A stretch of 64,000 nucleotides of DNA from Gordionus sp. m RMFG-2023 (GCF_954871325.1 NC_088775.1:3583475-3647474), one strand, 5' to 3'. Numbered from the stretch's first letter, positions 21,358 to 32,703 are shown. The notes: generated by a model from the sequence alone, not told the origin. A program made the numbers and translations.

Positions 21358-24141
21358 CTAATCATCATGTGAGATGAGGCTGCCAATGAAGCTGATGTAA
21401 TTAGCCCTGTGAATTGCTATTGCGAGTCTTTGTCTTAAGAAGAAGCCTTCACGAGGTTCATCTGTTAGTTTGCGGATTAGCGATCCAAGTTCCTTGAAGA
21501 AAGAAAGAGCACGATTCCCAAAGGTAGTCAACTTAGTGGAAATGATGGGAATGGATAAGTGATCTTGGGATATCTCTGAATATTTTGCAATTTTTAGAAG
21601 CTCCTTGTTCTCCAGAATGTTAAGGGATTGATTGGAAGGAGCCAATGGATCTATACAAGAGTAATCCCAGACCAAGAATTGACCTCGCTTCCAGGGAATT
21701 TGAGAGATCCTGTCAGGGCGTTTCCCATCAGATCTGAAAAGACCAGAGGGTTAGAGAACAAAAGGAATTTGAGCGGATCTCAGAGCTCTAAGAATTATAG
21801 AATTGCAAATGTTATGTCTAACGATGCGGCCTTTACATGAACGACAATGTAGACTATGCCTTCCATTACTCAAAACAGCAGAACTGCAGCCGGCACAGAT
21901 GTGGGGTTGGGTTACTAAGCAATTTAAACGTATGCCTATAGCATGAGTTAGCTCATTTCGGGTCAATTGTAATTGTAAGTTCGCGGATGGAATGGCTTCG
22001 AGAAACTCATTTCCAGAACCATTAAGCAGAAAGGAGAATAAGGGACGGTCCAATGATTGCATACTGGAAAGGAGAGATTCGACGCAGCTTGCAATAATGG
22101 GCTTATCCCAGTCCTTCTGCTTGTTCGTTTCTGGAATTGGGTGGTCGGCAATGAATCGAGATTTCCATTCAATGATGGCACTATCAAAGGAAGAGTCAGA
22201 ATTTAAGGAATTAGGATTGACTAAATTTTTGGTTAAAAGACAGCTCGATATAAAGGCAGTTAAGGCAAGATCGGAAGGGGATCTGATGCCTAGTCCTCCC
22301 ATCTTGGTAGGAAGGGTGGCTTGTGTCCACGCTAATTCATGGAATTTTAGATTAAGGATACTTTCAATTAGGACTTTAATCCCATTTTCATAAATGCGTA
22401 AGGAAGTGGGAAATTTAAAAATAGGCGTAAAGAATTTTTGGGATATTGAAGAAATTTTTCAGGAGAAAAAAGGCTTTATGAGAGGGGAGAAAGGAAAATA
22501 GGTTAGCCAACTCATTAAGGGTTTCGAGTGTAGATTGTAGGAAGGATGATATGGCTGTGTGTCCACCAACGGGAGCACCTAAGTGAGATAATTCCTCCTG
22601 AGTAATCTGTTTGAAATTATAAAAATTGTTTTCTGATGAATTAATTGTAATGAATTCTGATTTTTCATGGTTGATTGATAGACCAATGGATAGCCCTGCA
22701 TCCTTGATTATCATTACAGCTTTATTGATTTCGTCGTTTGGACCACAAAGGATTCCATCATCGATGTACCATGCATGCAATGATAATGAACATGCCTCGT
22801 TAATAGATTTAACAATTTCATTGATCCCTAAACAGAAAAATAAAGAACCTAGAGGATCTCCCTGTTGTATGCCCTCAATCGAAGGAATTTATAGGTATCA
22901 AATTGGAGAGTGGAAGGCTGTTGATAGCATGAATAAAAGAATTTAGTGTAACCAGGAAAGAGAATACTCGATGAGCTCAGAAAGGAATTCCTAGAAAGAG
23001 TGTTATAAACATTGTTGAAGTCGATTTTGACTAAAGATTCGTTGGTTGGTTGGGTTTCTAAGTGTATTCTCGTTAGATGAACAACAGCTTCACAGCCGCC
23101 AGGTATACCAACACCAAGTTGGAAAGGACTTAGTATATTTGAAGCTTTATGCTTTATTCGAGAGGAAATCATTTTAGCTACTAAACGACGAAAGGAGCCA
23201 ATTGCAATCGGTCTTAAATCATTATTGGGTTTTTGAAGGGCTATTAGCCTGGCACCGAAAAGAATAGGGGAAACAAAGGTTGGCACATCACCTTTTAAGA
23301 TTTTGTTGCAAAAGTTTGTAATTTTGGAAAGAATTGAGGTTTGAGAACATATTGAGGGGGAAGTAATGTCCTGGAGAAATATAGGACGGATTCCATCAAG
23401 GCCATGTGCTGAATCTCGATGAAAGGAAATGATAGCTTTCCTCTCTTCATCAGTGGTAAATTGTAATGCGCATGTAGAGTGAGGCTGTAGAGATATAGGG
23501 GTTATAGTTGTTGAAGGGTGTTTTTTTCAGAGCTTCAAGTATGTGTCGTTTGAAGGTTCGGCGAGGGAGTCTTGAGTAGAAACCAATCTAAGTGCACCTT
23601 TGATGTTAAGATTGTCAATTTTTTTAGTGATTAAATTGGCCTTCAGCTCGATAGCAGAGGGTTTCATTTTATTTTTGACAACAGATGCCTTCCCGTGTTC
23701 GTATAGATGAGGGACAACTATTGAAGCAGAATCCTTGATTTGCTGGGTTAGGGATTTATGTGAAGTTTTGTCTGGCACCTTGAAAGCATTATAGCCATAG
23801 AAAAGAAATTTAAGCCATTCGTTTTCATTACTAAAGTTTAACAATAGGGATGATAGACAGTCTGTAAAGGATTTGGCCACAGTCAATCTTGCACCTTTGG
23901 GGATCCTTGAAATAATGTTAGGTTTTGGATGATCAAGGAAAAAATCTGAAAAGCTTGAATTCGAATTTTGAGGAGGCGGAACGATATTTGCGGAAATAAA
24001 AGTAGAATTGTTGATAATGGAATGTGGAGGAAGGCCGGAGTATTGACATCTAGCAGAAGGAGAACCATGAATTTGTAAGCATCCGTCCTTTCTAAGATGT
24101 ATCAGTTTTTGACATGAAGGACAGGTATGCCAAGAAGACAT
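21358..24141 (-). mobile_element. LINE-like element with RT, zinc knuckle and PD-type tail
   Basis: A reverse-strand protein of about 925 codons, damaged. Order: N-terminal zinc finger (CPSCQKLIHLRKDGCLQIHG, near 24120); a linker; reverse transcriptase with KIDFNNVYN (near 23025), IEGIQQGDPLG (near 22865) and YIDDG (near 22765); then MGGLGIRSPSDLAL; a knuckle CAGC...HSLHC with GRIVRHN (about 21835-21895); and a tail RSDGKRPD...VWDYSCIDPLAPSN (about 21640-21740) ending SHDD. The RT-knuckle-RH-PD order resembles non-LTR elements with a restriction-like nuclease, and this tail type is one I know from many animal RT proteins. Breaks seen: an in-frame TGA at 23527-23529, a frameshift near 22880, others near 22400 and 21750. 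No target duplication was found. Confidence 0.8.
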
Positions 24142-24399
24142 TTGGGATTTAATATTAATTAAATATGTGTCAAAAGCAAATACTTATATAAAATATATTA
24201 GTTATAAAATTTTAAGGAAGTGAATTGACGAATATTTAATATTCTAAAATTAGAAAAGGAAATTTATTTTTATTTGGCGTGGTGCCAGCTAGACGTCTTA
24301 TATGTTAAAAAAAATTTTCATTTTCTTCATTGTTAGGGAGATATTAATTATTATTTTTTTAACCTTCCCCCTTTTCTTATATGGGGGATTCATGTATTT

Positions 24400-25340
24400 T
24401 AACTTATATATACTTTAAAAGTTATTCATAAATAATTTTTGTAAATTATCATTTTTAGCTCCTAAAATCCAAGGAGTTCTTGTATGTTATAATAATGATT
24501 GTCTAATGTAAAATGGTATGACAACAATACCTTGGCCCCTCGGCAAATCACTCATATGGGACTACACGTGTGTCTCATCATTCCCTTCAAACATAAATTT
24601 CAATTTAATAACACAGGCATAAATTAAAAAGACAAAACAAATACAAAAATTTTAGAAACTTCATATTCACTCCCTTCGCCTTCAACATTTATGTTTTTAA
24701 AAAATCTGGGTAATAAAATACGACTTTTCACAAATGAACCCAGAGAATTCCTTTTTATTCGACAAAAAATTCAAAATAGAAATTTTTAGACACAATTATG
24801 GTTCCTTTTTGGGGACTCAATTTTAGAATTTATTTTTAATTATATAATTATAAATTATAATTTTTTTTAATTAGGTTTTATGTAAAAAAAAACTTTTTTA
24901 ATAATATAAAATAAAGAATAAAGTTGAAAAAATTGTAAAATGTAGAGAAGTCAAAAGGACCTTCCAGGCAGCTAAAATTTAAAAATATAAGAATACTTAT
25001 TTAATAGTTAGAATTTTAACTTATATACACTTAAAAGTTATGCATAACTTATTTTTGTAAATAATCATTTTTAGCCCCCATAGAAGAAAAATCCAAGAAG
25101 TTTGTATGTTATAATGAAAATAAAGATTGTCTAATATATATATGATGGAAGGCAACAGGACCTTCCTGGCAGCTAAAATTTAAAATTATAAGAATACCTA
25201 TTTAAAAGTTTGAATTTTAACTTATATACACTTAAAAGTTATGCATAACTTATTTTTGTAAATTATCATTTTTAGCCCCCCATAGAAGAAAAATCGAAGG
25301 GGTTGTATGTTATAATAATTATTGTCTAATATATATATGA
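24400..25340. repeat. Tandem repeat of about 185 bp
   Basis: Two adjacent units (about 24960-25145 and 25150-25335) share GACCTTCC, GGCAGCTAAAATTTAAA, ACACTTAAAAGTTATGCATA and TGTATGTTATAAT. A more diverged third unit sits at about 24400-24520. The block precedes the 158-bp array. Confidence 0.7.
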
Positions 25341-25408
25341 TGATGTATCAGTTAGTTCTAAGATGAATGAATATATCAGTTCAGTTGTTAGTTATAGTAT
25401 ATATATGA

Positions 25409-26045
25409 TAATGTGTCAGTTGTGTCTAAATTTGAGGCAAAAATTTACTGTTAAGGATCTTGAAACAATAATACATTGCTCTTGATTTTCAGTACTCCAA
25501 TTTGATTGTTGATTTTTATTATCTTTTTGTTGAATGGTATCTTGTGCAGAAATCTACAAACATAATATAATGTATCAGTTATGTCTAAATTGTAACAAAA
25601 ATTTACTGTCAAGGATCTTGAAACAATAATACATTGCTCTTGATTTTCAGTACTACAATTTGATTATTGATTTTCATTATGTTTTTGTTGAATGGTATCT
25701 TGTGCAGGAATCTACAAACATAATATAATGTATCAGTTATGTCTAAATTGTAACAAAAATTTACTGTCAAGGATCTTGAAACAATAATACATTGCTCTTG
25801 ATTTTCAGTACTACAATTTGATTATTGATTTTCATTATGTTTTGGTTGAATGGTATCTTGTGCAGGAATCTACAAACATAATATAATGTATCAGTTATGT
25901 CTAAATTGTAACAAAAATATTACTGTCAAGGATCTTGAAACAATAATACATTGCTCTTGATTTTCAGTACTACAATTTGATTTGATTTTCATTATGTTTT
26001 TGTTGAATGGTATCTTGGGCAGGAATCTAAAAATATAATAAAATA
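25409..26045. repeat. 158-bp tandem array, four units
   Basis: Unit starts at about 25413, 25571, 25729 and 25887, each opening TGTATCAGTTATGTCTAAAT (the first diverged) and containing GGATCTTGAAACAATAATAC and TCTTGTGCAGGAATCTAC. The middle units are almost identical. On the reverse strand a unit reads IPAQDTIQQK, the same as one coding block of the Helitron fragment at 29880. The array is therefore a tandem duplication of an exon plus flanking intron-like sequence. At 158 bp, the unit does not keep a reading frame. Confidence 0.85.
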
Positions 26046-27004
26046 GTAAATTAAATCAAAAAATTTACCATTGCCTTAGATATAACCTTAAAATCCTTTC
26101 AAAAATATGAATTCTGTTTCGTGTACCTTCTAAAAAAAATGAAAATCAAAGGAGCCGTTAAAAACTATATATAAATTATGTATAATTGTGTAAAAATATC
26201 TATAATATATCAGTTCAGATATATATATAGTGTTGTAAAAGAACGCGTTCAAAATGAACGCGTTAGTGAACGAAGTTGGTTTTTTTTGAAAAAAATAATG
26301 AACGGCGTTCCTTTTATTTTTGACGAATTTTTAATAAAACACTTTTTATTTTTATTTATTCGAAAATTAATATTAATCCGAATTTTTTAAGAAAAAAGTA
26401 TTATTAATATTTTTTAAATATTTAAGAAAATAATATTATTTATATTTTTTAATCGGCTGTATTTCCTTTTCACATTTCAATTTTTTTAACACGCCATTTT
26501 TGTAATTTATTAATTTGAATATTATTGTTTATATTTTAGTTTAATAGATTAGCATAAGCATGGATATTATTATTTAATCCTCATCATCTGATTCTGAAAA
26601 TCCGAAATCAAATAAATTAACATTACCATGGCCAAATATGATAAACGTTTCACAGTAACATCCTATATTGAAGGAACTAATTCAATGCTCACCAAGTGTA
26701 AAATGTGCCCAAAAATTATTATATCAATGTCAAAATCTTCAAGTTACAATTTAAAACGACATTTGATTGTAATATTAATTATTTTATTTTATATAATATA
26801 ACTAAGTAAAATTATTAAATTTGAAGAAAATATGCATTTGGAATGAACACAACAATAACCATAGTTATTTTAAAATTAGAAAAAATTAGTGGCCTCAAAT
26901 ATGGTCAACTATTGATAGACGCAGTATTAAATGGGATTAACAAAAAGTATTAAAGCTATCACTCAAGTAATTACATATATTTTTTCTTTTTTAAAAGATT
27001 TGAA

Positions 27005-27560
27005 CATATATATGGTGAATTCCATATCAAATAACAAGGTTTCAACCCACCCCTTTCAATTTTTCTTTAATTTTATATACTGGTAGTATATACTATAACT
27101 AAGAAAAAATGAAATTTTACCTTCCAACACTGTTTACCCGCTAAGATATGGCCGTTTAAAGCGCGGAAAAATGGTACATTTTTGACAAAATGCACCTCAA
27201 TTATTTTCAAATATCTCGAGTAATAATTAAGTTAGAAAAATAATTAAAATTTTATTTTGTAGCTTAATAAAGGTTCTTTAAAATGACATAAAAATAAATA
27301 TAATGGACATTTTGTTATTATCAAAAACCGGATGTGTAAAACCAAAAATGGCCATAGAAAAAACAAGGTGTTTTTTTTTCAAATTTTTTTTTTGTAGATA
27401 TCACAATGCTTTATATTTGTACAAAATCCTAGACTGGGATGAACATGGGTTTAGAAGTTATCACTCTTTATATGGCTAAAATTGAACAAATTTAACATTA
27501 ATATCATATTTTAATTTAATGAATAGTTATGAAATAATGTTAATTTAAAAATTATGTTTT
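27005..27560. repeat. Dispersed repeat inside hAT family A
   Basis: AT-rich sequence with ATTATCAAAAACCGGATGTG and TTGTACAAAATCCTAGA. A related block occurs at about 37660-37960 (ATTATCAAAAACTGGAAATG, TCGTACAAAATTCCTAGAA). It is probably the non-coding part of the element whose ORF follows at 27960. Confidence 0.5.
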
Positions 27561-27719
27561 TTATCTTTATAAAAAATTTTGAGAGGTGGCTGGGATAATG
27601 AGCTGTTTAAAACTTTAGTTAAATTTTATCTCGAAATTAAAATTACTTGACAATATAATTTTAAATATTTTATTTAGCATAAATTATATTTCCATTTGTT
27701 TCCTTCTTTTGTTTATTGG

Positions 27720-27925
27720 ACAGGTATCCTTAGCACCCGGCTGTCCAGGCCTGTCGGTGACCGGGGTGTCATCTCTAAGCTCCGAAATTTATCTTACCAT
27801 ATGTCTTTACATATCAGTCATCGAAGAAAAACTTGAATGTTTTTATGCTCCTTACCAGGATTGAACCTGCGTCCTTCTTTGTCCTTCTTTTTCTAAGCAT
27901 ACATCTAACCCATTAGGCCCTTAAT
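27720..27925 (-). repeat. tRNA-derived SINE-like element
   Basis: Reverse strand: a head with A-box-like AATGGGTTAGATG and B-box GGTTCAATCC (near 27860), followed by a body of about 120 bp ending ACCGACAGGCCTGGACAGCC. It is too long and unpaired to be a functional tRNA. It lies inside the segment inserted in the hAT element. Confidence 0.55.
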
Positions 27926-27959
27926 AATCTACCAAAATTGAAATTCAACAATAAATTTT

Positions 27960-28660
27960 CCCCCAAAAATTAAAAGAAAGACTTAATATATTATTTGACG
28001 AGAATTCTATAGATTATAAAACATTCAAACAATGGATAGCAGTTGATCGAAATACCCTCGAAACACTGACAAAATCCGCTGACGAATTTGTAGATTATTT
28101 AATTGAATAATTAACAATTTAATTCCTCACTTGTTTATAGCTTCAAGATAATCATTAATTCAAAACTTTTTAAAATTCAATTTAAATGTTGGCGAATTCT
28201 TAATTATTGCAGACTTTTCAGAAAATTATGCATTTGTAATGCAGAACCATATACAAGGATTAAATCAGACCAATAATCAAGCCACTATTAACTCTTATAA
28301 TTTATTACCGTGAGAACAATATAATAAAACATGTAAATTTACTGGTTATATCAGATTGTTTAAAGCACAACGCATGTGCATTTTATTTATTTTAAAAATT
28401 GATCATATTCTTGGAGGAAAGATTTAATAGAGTAGCTAAAATTTATTATTTTTCTGGTGGAGCAGTAACCAATATAATAATAAAATATTTCATTAATCTC
28501 TACAATCATGAAAATGATTTTGGGATAAAGGCTGAATGACATTTTTTGAAACCGCACAAGATAAAAGTCCATGCAACATTTTGGGGGCCGTTACTAAAGG
28601 GTTAGCAGCTTGAGCAAGCTTGCAACGTCCATATGAACATCACATATTGTTTTTTGTCGA
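27960..28660 (+). pseudogene. Captured ORF of a conserved unknown animal family, broken
   Basis: Translation in changing frames yields DYKTFKQWIAVDRNTLETL, then DFSENYAFVMQNHIQGLNQT followed by NNQAT, then a block resembling SDGA-QYKN (FSGGAVTNI in one frame, QYNNK in another), then ETAQDKSPCN and finally ASLQRPYEHHI. I recall this series of motifs (DFSENY, HW-N-QAT, FSDGAA-QYKN, AEWHFFATSHGK-CD, ASLQRP) from an uncharacterised protein family common in animal genomes; its function is unknown to me. The copy has several stops and frameshifts. It joins the hAT dimerisation domain at about 28660, so it entered as an insertion or capture. Confidence 0.55.
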
Positions 28661-29359
28661 GGAAGTAGAGAATGGATTGGAGGAGGATAACTTATCTCAA
28701 TTTTTTGAAGCAAATAACAAAACAATAAATGTTTTTAATAAATTCCCCACGTTAAAAGAGTTATATATTAAGCATAGTACAGCAATCCCATCATCTACCC
28801 TTGAGCGCGTTTTTATTATAGCTAATGCCGTATTAACTGGCAAGCGTTTCTGTCTATCAGATGCAAATTTTGAAAAATATTATTGTTAAAAATTAATAAG
28901 AAAAATTTTTTATAAATAAAAATATCATTTTATTTGCTATATTACAAGGCTATTAATATTGTGTTAAAAAAAATAAAAGACATTTATTTATATTAGATTA
29001 AATTTAAAAAAAAAATATTATAAAATTTTGAACGGTTCATGAACGTGAATGCCTTCCTTTTTTTTTGAAAGTGAACTTGAACGTGAACGCGTTCGTGTCA
29101 ATGAACGTTGAACGCGTTCGATATTTTTAGAAATGCTTACAGCACTAGATATATACGATAATGTATCAGTTAGTTTCAGTTCAGTTGTTTGATGTATCAG
29201 TTAGTTCTTATTTGTTTTGTGGTAATGGAAGATGAATGAATGTTTAATATGATTTCTGTGGGATTTTTAAAAAGAATGTAAAAATTTTAAAAATATCAGA
29301 ATACCTAATTAATAGTTTGAATTTTTAAGTATCTACAAACTTTGAATCGTATCTTCTAT

Positions 29360-29500
29360 TAGATTAATTTTGCCAGATTAAGAAAAAAAAATAATTTTGC
29401 CAGATTAAGCGAAAAAAACTTTTGCCGGGATTGGAATCTAAGTCCATTAGTCGATTAGATATGTAAGCGACGTTCTTGCCGATTGGGTCACAGGCACTTT
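29360..29500 (-). repeat. tRNA-like SINE head in palindrome spacer
   Basis: The reverse strand reads TGACCCAATCGGCAAGAACG followed about 40 bp later by GATTCCAATCCCGG, an A-box/B-box arrangement with imperfect consensus. TTTTGCCAGATTAAG is repeated next to it. It lies in the spacer of the large palindrome. Confidence 0.4.
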
Positions 29501-29869
29501 TCAAAATTAACGATTTTTTAAAATATATATATTATAGATGAAAGTGTGTCCGTGACAGCGTAACGGTAACAATGTGACAAGGCTAAAAATCACCACAGAA
29601 TCATATTAAACATTCATTCATCTTCCGCTACCAGAAAACAAGTAAGAACTAACTGATACATCAAACAACTGAACTGAAACTAACTGATACATCATCATAT
29701 ATATCTGAACTGATATATTATAGATATTCTTACTATATAGCTTTTAACCGCTCTTTTGATTTTCATTTTTTTAGAAGGTACACGAAACAAAATCATATTT
29801 TTGAAAGGATTTTAAGGTTATATCTAAGGCAATGGTAAATTTTTTGATTTAATTTACTATTTTATTATA

Positions 29870-31690
29870 TTTTTAGATTCCTGCCCAAGATACCATTCAA
29901 CAAAAAGGTATTGAAAATCAACCATCAAATTGTAGTAGTAGTGAAAATCAAGAGGAAGGTATTATTGCTTCAACATCCTTAACAGTAAAACCATTACCAT
30001 TTTATACATCAACAACGCATATATACTAGAACTAACTGATATATTATAGATATTCATACTATTTAATAGGTATATATTTTTAAATTTTAATAACATATCA
30101 AACCTGGGAGAAAGCCAGACGGAAACAGAAACTTTGTCGAAGCAAGAAAAGGCAAGAGCAAAGTTTTTATTGCTTTAACATCCAACCATTTTAAAGATAC
30201 TGCAAATAAACAATTAAATTGTTCCACTGAACACCACTTGTGGGCCATTAAATGTTCTATGCTCATATTGTAAATCATTAGATTTTATTTCTGAAAAACC
30301 AATAGATGGACAATTTAAAAATTGCTGCCACAAGGGTCGTGTTTTATTGCCTTCTCTACAATATCCAAATTTTTTAAAAGATTTGCTTTCAAATTTGGAT
30401 TATAAAAATTTCTCTCATAATATTCGTTTATACAACAGTTCCTTGGCTTTTACTTCGATAGGAGCTAAAAATGATAATTTATTGAATAAAGGCCCATACT
30501 GTTTAGGGTTCATGGTCAAATTTACATCGAACTTCACATTTATATCCTCCTAATGGCATTTCCCCAAAATATGCAGTTCATGAAACATCTCAGGCTATTG
30601 AAAATCGTTTACTTTTAAAAGAAAATTCAGCCTGATATTCATTTTTTAAAAAAAACTTGATATTTTAATTGGTCAAATAAATCCTTATGCTATTAGCTTT
30701 AAAAACCGAAGAAATGAAGTCTCAGTTAGAAAGCTGTCCTATATCAAAGGTAAATATGATTTTTCGCCGTGATCGTGCCAATGATAGAAGAAGATTTAAT
30801 ATTCCTACTAGTGATCTGCATAGGGCCTACTTTTCATGCCCGGCCCGGCCCGAAATTTTTTAAATATATAAATTAATTTTTACAATTACTCAAAATAAAA
30901 GTTTGCAGATCTCTAATTCCTACTATTGATGAAGGAGCAATGATTTTTAACAACGATGATGGAGAACCACCTTTTCAACGTGATGTTAAAGTTTATCCAC
31001 GAAATGATGATTCAATTTTAGTCATGTTAAATATTCTTAACAAATTTAGATCCTATGGTGTATCCTTTACTATTTCCTTATGGCATGGATGGCATACTGA
31101 TACGAAATTTAATGGGCCATTTAAAAAGGGAATAAGATCATAACTATGTTACAATTTAAAATATCAAGATTAGCTATTCGTGCTGACATTTTTTAATGCT
31201 GGGCGATTATTTCACCAATATGTTGTTGATTCTAATCTCCAAGTCGAAGCTAATAATTTGAATAATATAAAATTAAACCAACCAATCAAAATTATGTGTA
31301 GAAGATTATTCAGGGCTTATGGATCATATTTCTAAAGCATATGATAATATTAATTTACCTATAGGAAAGTGTCTTCTTCTTTTCAGGGGTCTGGGAATTG
31401 TTTCCAAGTTTGGTAAGCCAGATTTATTTATAACATTTTCATGCAATCCCAATTGGAGAGAAATCAAAGAAAATATTTATAAAGGAGAGGATTACCTCAT
31501 GCTCATTTGCTCATTATATTACGCGAAAATAATAAAATTGAAACAGCTGAGTGTATAGATAATTTTGTTCGAGCTTAAATCCCAGATAAAAATGTCGAAC
31601 CCCGATTATATGATATTGTAACTCGCTTTATGATACATGGACCCCTGTGGTACTTTAAATCCACACTCACCATCCATGGAAAATGGTTCT
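29870..31690 (+). pseudogene. Helitron Rep-helicase fragment (N-terminal part)
   Basis: Frame-shifted pieces in the order expected of a Helitron protein: IPAQDTIQQK (29880); a zinc-type region with NNCCHKGRV-like remains and PSLQYPNFLKDLLSNL (30347); NKGPYCFRVHGQIYH-like remains near 30500; RRDRANDRRRFNIP (30770) continuing across a MITE into TIDEGAMIFNNDDGEPPFQR (30930); then ISKAYDNINL and FGKPDLFITFSCNPNWREI (31410-31470), the Helitron N-terminal domain hallmark; then RFMIHGPCGTLNPHSP-like remains (31630). It stops where a hAT relic begins at about 31690. The two-Tyr Rep motif and helicase are absent, so it is a truncated, dead copy. It continues from the right palindrome arm. Confidence 0.75.
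30809..30915. mobile_element. CCGG-rich hAT MITE, copy 3 (short), in Helitron
   Basis: Ends TAGTGATCTGCATAGGGCC and (reverse complement) TAGAGATCTGCAAAC. Flanked by a perfect 8-bp duplication ATTCCTAC (30801-30808 and 30916-30923). Taking out the 107 bp plus one duplication leaves the Helitron reading frame continuous, so the insertion boundaries are certain. Confidence 0.92.
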
Positions 31691-31838
31691 GCCAAGCGTT
31701 CCTTATCAGATGAAAATTTTTTGAACGAACGTGAGAAAGTTCCTTCTTTTTTTTTGAAAGTGAACGTGTTATATTTTTGTCATAAGCGTTAAACGCGAAC
31801 GCGTTAGTTTTAAGAAATGTTTTACAATTCTACTAATA
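31690..31838 (+). repeat. hAT family A 3'-end relic, copy C
   Basis: Starts GCCAAGCGTTCC (compare GGCAAGCGTTTC in the hAT at 28838), skips most of the C-terminus, and ends in ACGCGAACGCGTTAG and TGTTTTACAATTCTACTA. A shortened derivative of the hAT end. It is joined directly to dispersed-repeat copy C. Confidence 0.7.
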
Positions 31839-32190
31839 GTTAATATTTTTTAAAAATTGAAATCAGGAAAAATTAGTTTTCTTAAAAAAAAACGTAAAAT
31901 AATAAGTAGAAAATACATCCATAATATAATATTTATTAAATAGATGGCGTTAAATATGTTAAGGCTTATTGTCATTTATATATATTATCTAAAGTCTGAT
32001 CAGTTAGGTTCATTAAAATATTTATATTAATTGATATTGTTACTGTGAGTTACGTTTGTAAAAGTGGATGTATAGCTAATATTTTATAACCAAATAGAAA
32101 AAAATCAAACTATATGCCTAAAACAATATTTAACATATAAAATAAGTTCTTAAATAAAATTTATATCCATCTTCAATAACGGATGTTTGC
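31838..32190. repeat. Dispersed GATGGCG repeat, copy C
   Basis: Contains CAGGAAAAATTAGTTTTC, ATAGATGGCGTTAAATATG and TCAGTTAGGTTCATTAAAAT, the same series as copies A and B, beginning in mid-unit right after the hAT relic. Confidence 0.7.
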
Positions 32191-32690
32191 TATAATTCTA
32201 AAATATAGAATATTATAATTTTTTTTATCTTATTATAAACTTATTTTCAATAAAATTTATGGCAAATGGCTTTTTTATTCTTAATTACAATAAATGAATA
32301 TTTTTTTTTAACAAAATGTTGGAGATATTTGAATATCCTGATGTTCATAATTTATTCTCTTCAAAACTTATTATATAAATCTTATTTAAATTAAATAACC
32401 TCATCTTGCAAAGTCGGCAGATCACTGAAACTGGATATTGGATGAGAAGATAGTATAATTTGAGAATTTTCAATAATGGATGCTCTAAAGAGTAGTTAAA
32501 ATATGTTTACTTACAAAAAAACTTATATTTAATAACAAATATTCAAAGCATTCTGGTAAAATTTTAGATGAAGAATTTAGTTTTATTGTAATTACAATAA
32601 TAAATAAAAAAAATTTACTTTTTTAAGTATAATGTTATTGATTTTTTTTTTGTAACTAGGTATCAATCAATTCCATTTGTGATATTGCAT
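32191..32690. other. AT-rich DNA, nothing recognised
   Basis: No coding or repeat structure that I can support. Confidence 0.4.
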
Positions 32691-32703
32691 GGAATAAAAG
32701 GAT

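Larger units (their letters stand above)
26228..29147 (+). mobile_element. hAT transposon (family A), degraded and nested
   Basis: Ends TAGTGTTGTAAAAGAACGCG and (reverse complement) TAGTGCTGTAAGCATTTC, followed by AACGCGTTC-rich subterminal repeats. GATATATA occurs on both sides (26218-26225 and 29148-29155), with two extra bases on the left. A BED-type finger lies at about 26637-26770 (TKCKMCPK...NLKRHL). The C-terminal dimerisation domain lies at about 28655-28889 (FNKFPTLKELYIKHSTAIPS, STLERVF). Between them an unrelated segment of about 1.65 kb (27005-28660) is inserted, and the rest of the transposase has decayed. Confidence 0.85.
25880..30030. repeat. Large imperfect palindrome with hAT in left arm
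   Basis: The left arm (about 25880-26227 plus 29148-29280) is the reverse complement of the right arm (about 29590-30030). Matching blocks include ACCTTCTAAAAAAAATGAAA with AAATCAAAGGAG versus TTGATTTTCATTTTTTTAGA, and GATGAATGAATGTTTAATAT versus ATATTAAACATTCATTCATC. The spacer is about 310 bp (29281-29590). The left arm is interrupted by the hAT element at 26228-29147; the right arm keeps the empty site. Confidence 0.8.

Noticed and set aside
23527-23529. Reassignment of TGA as a sense codon, because the LINE reading frame continues past a TGA
   Set aside because: COX6B and EFTUD2 both end at TGA exactly where the conserved C-termini end, so the standard code applies and the LINE copy is simply damaged.
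25409-26045. CRISPR-like array
   Set aside because: Units are 158 bp, adjacent without spacers, and derive from transposon coding sequence in a eukaryotic genome.
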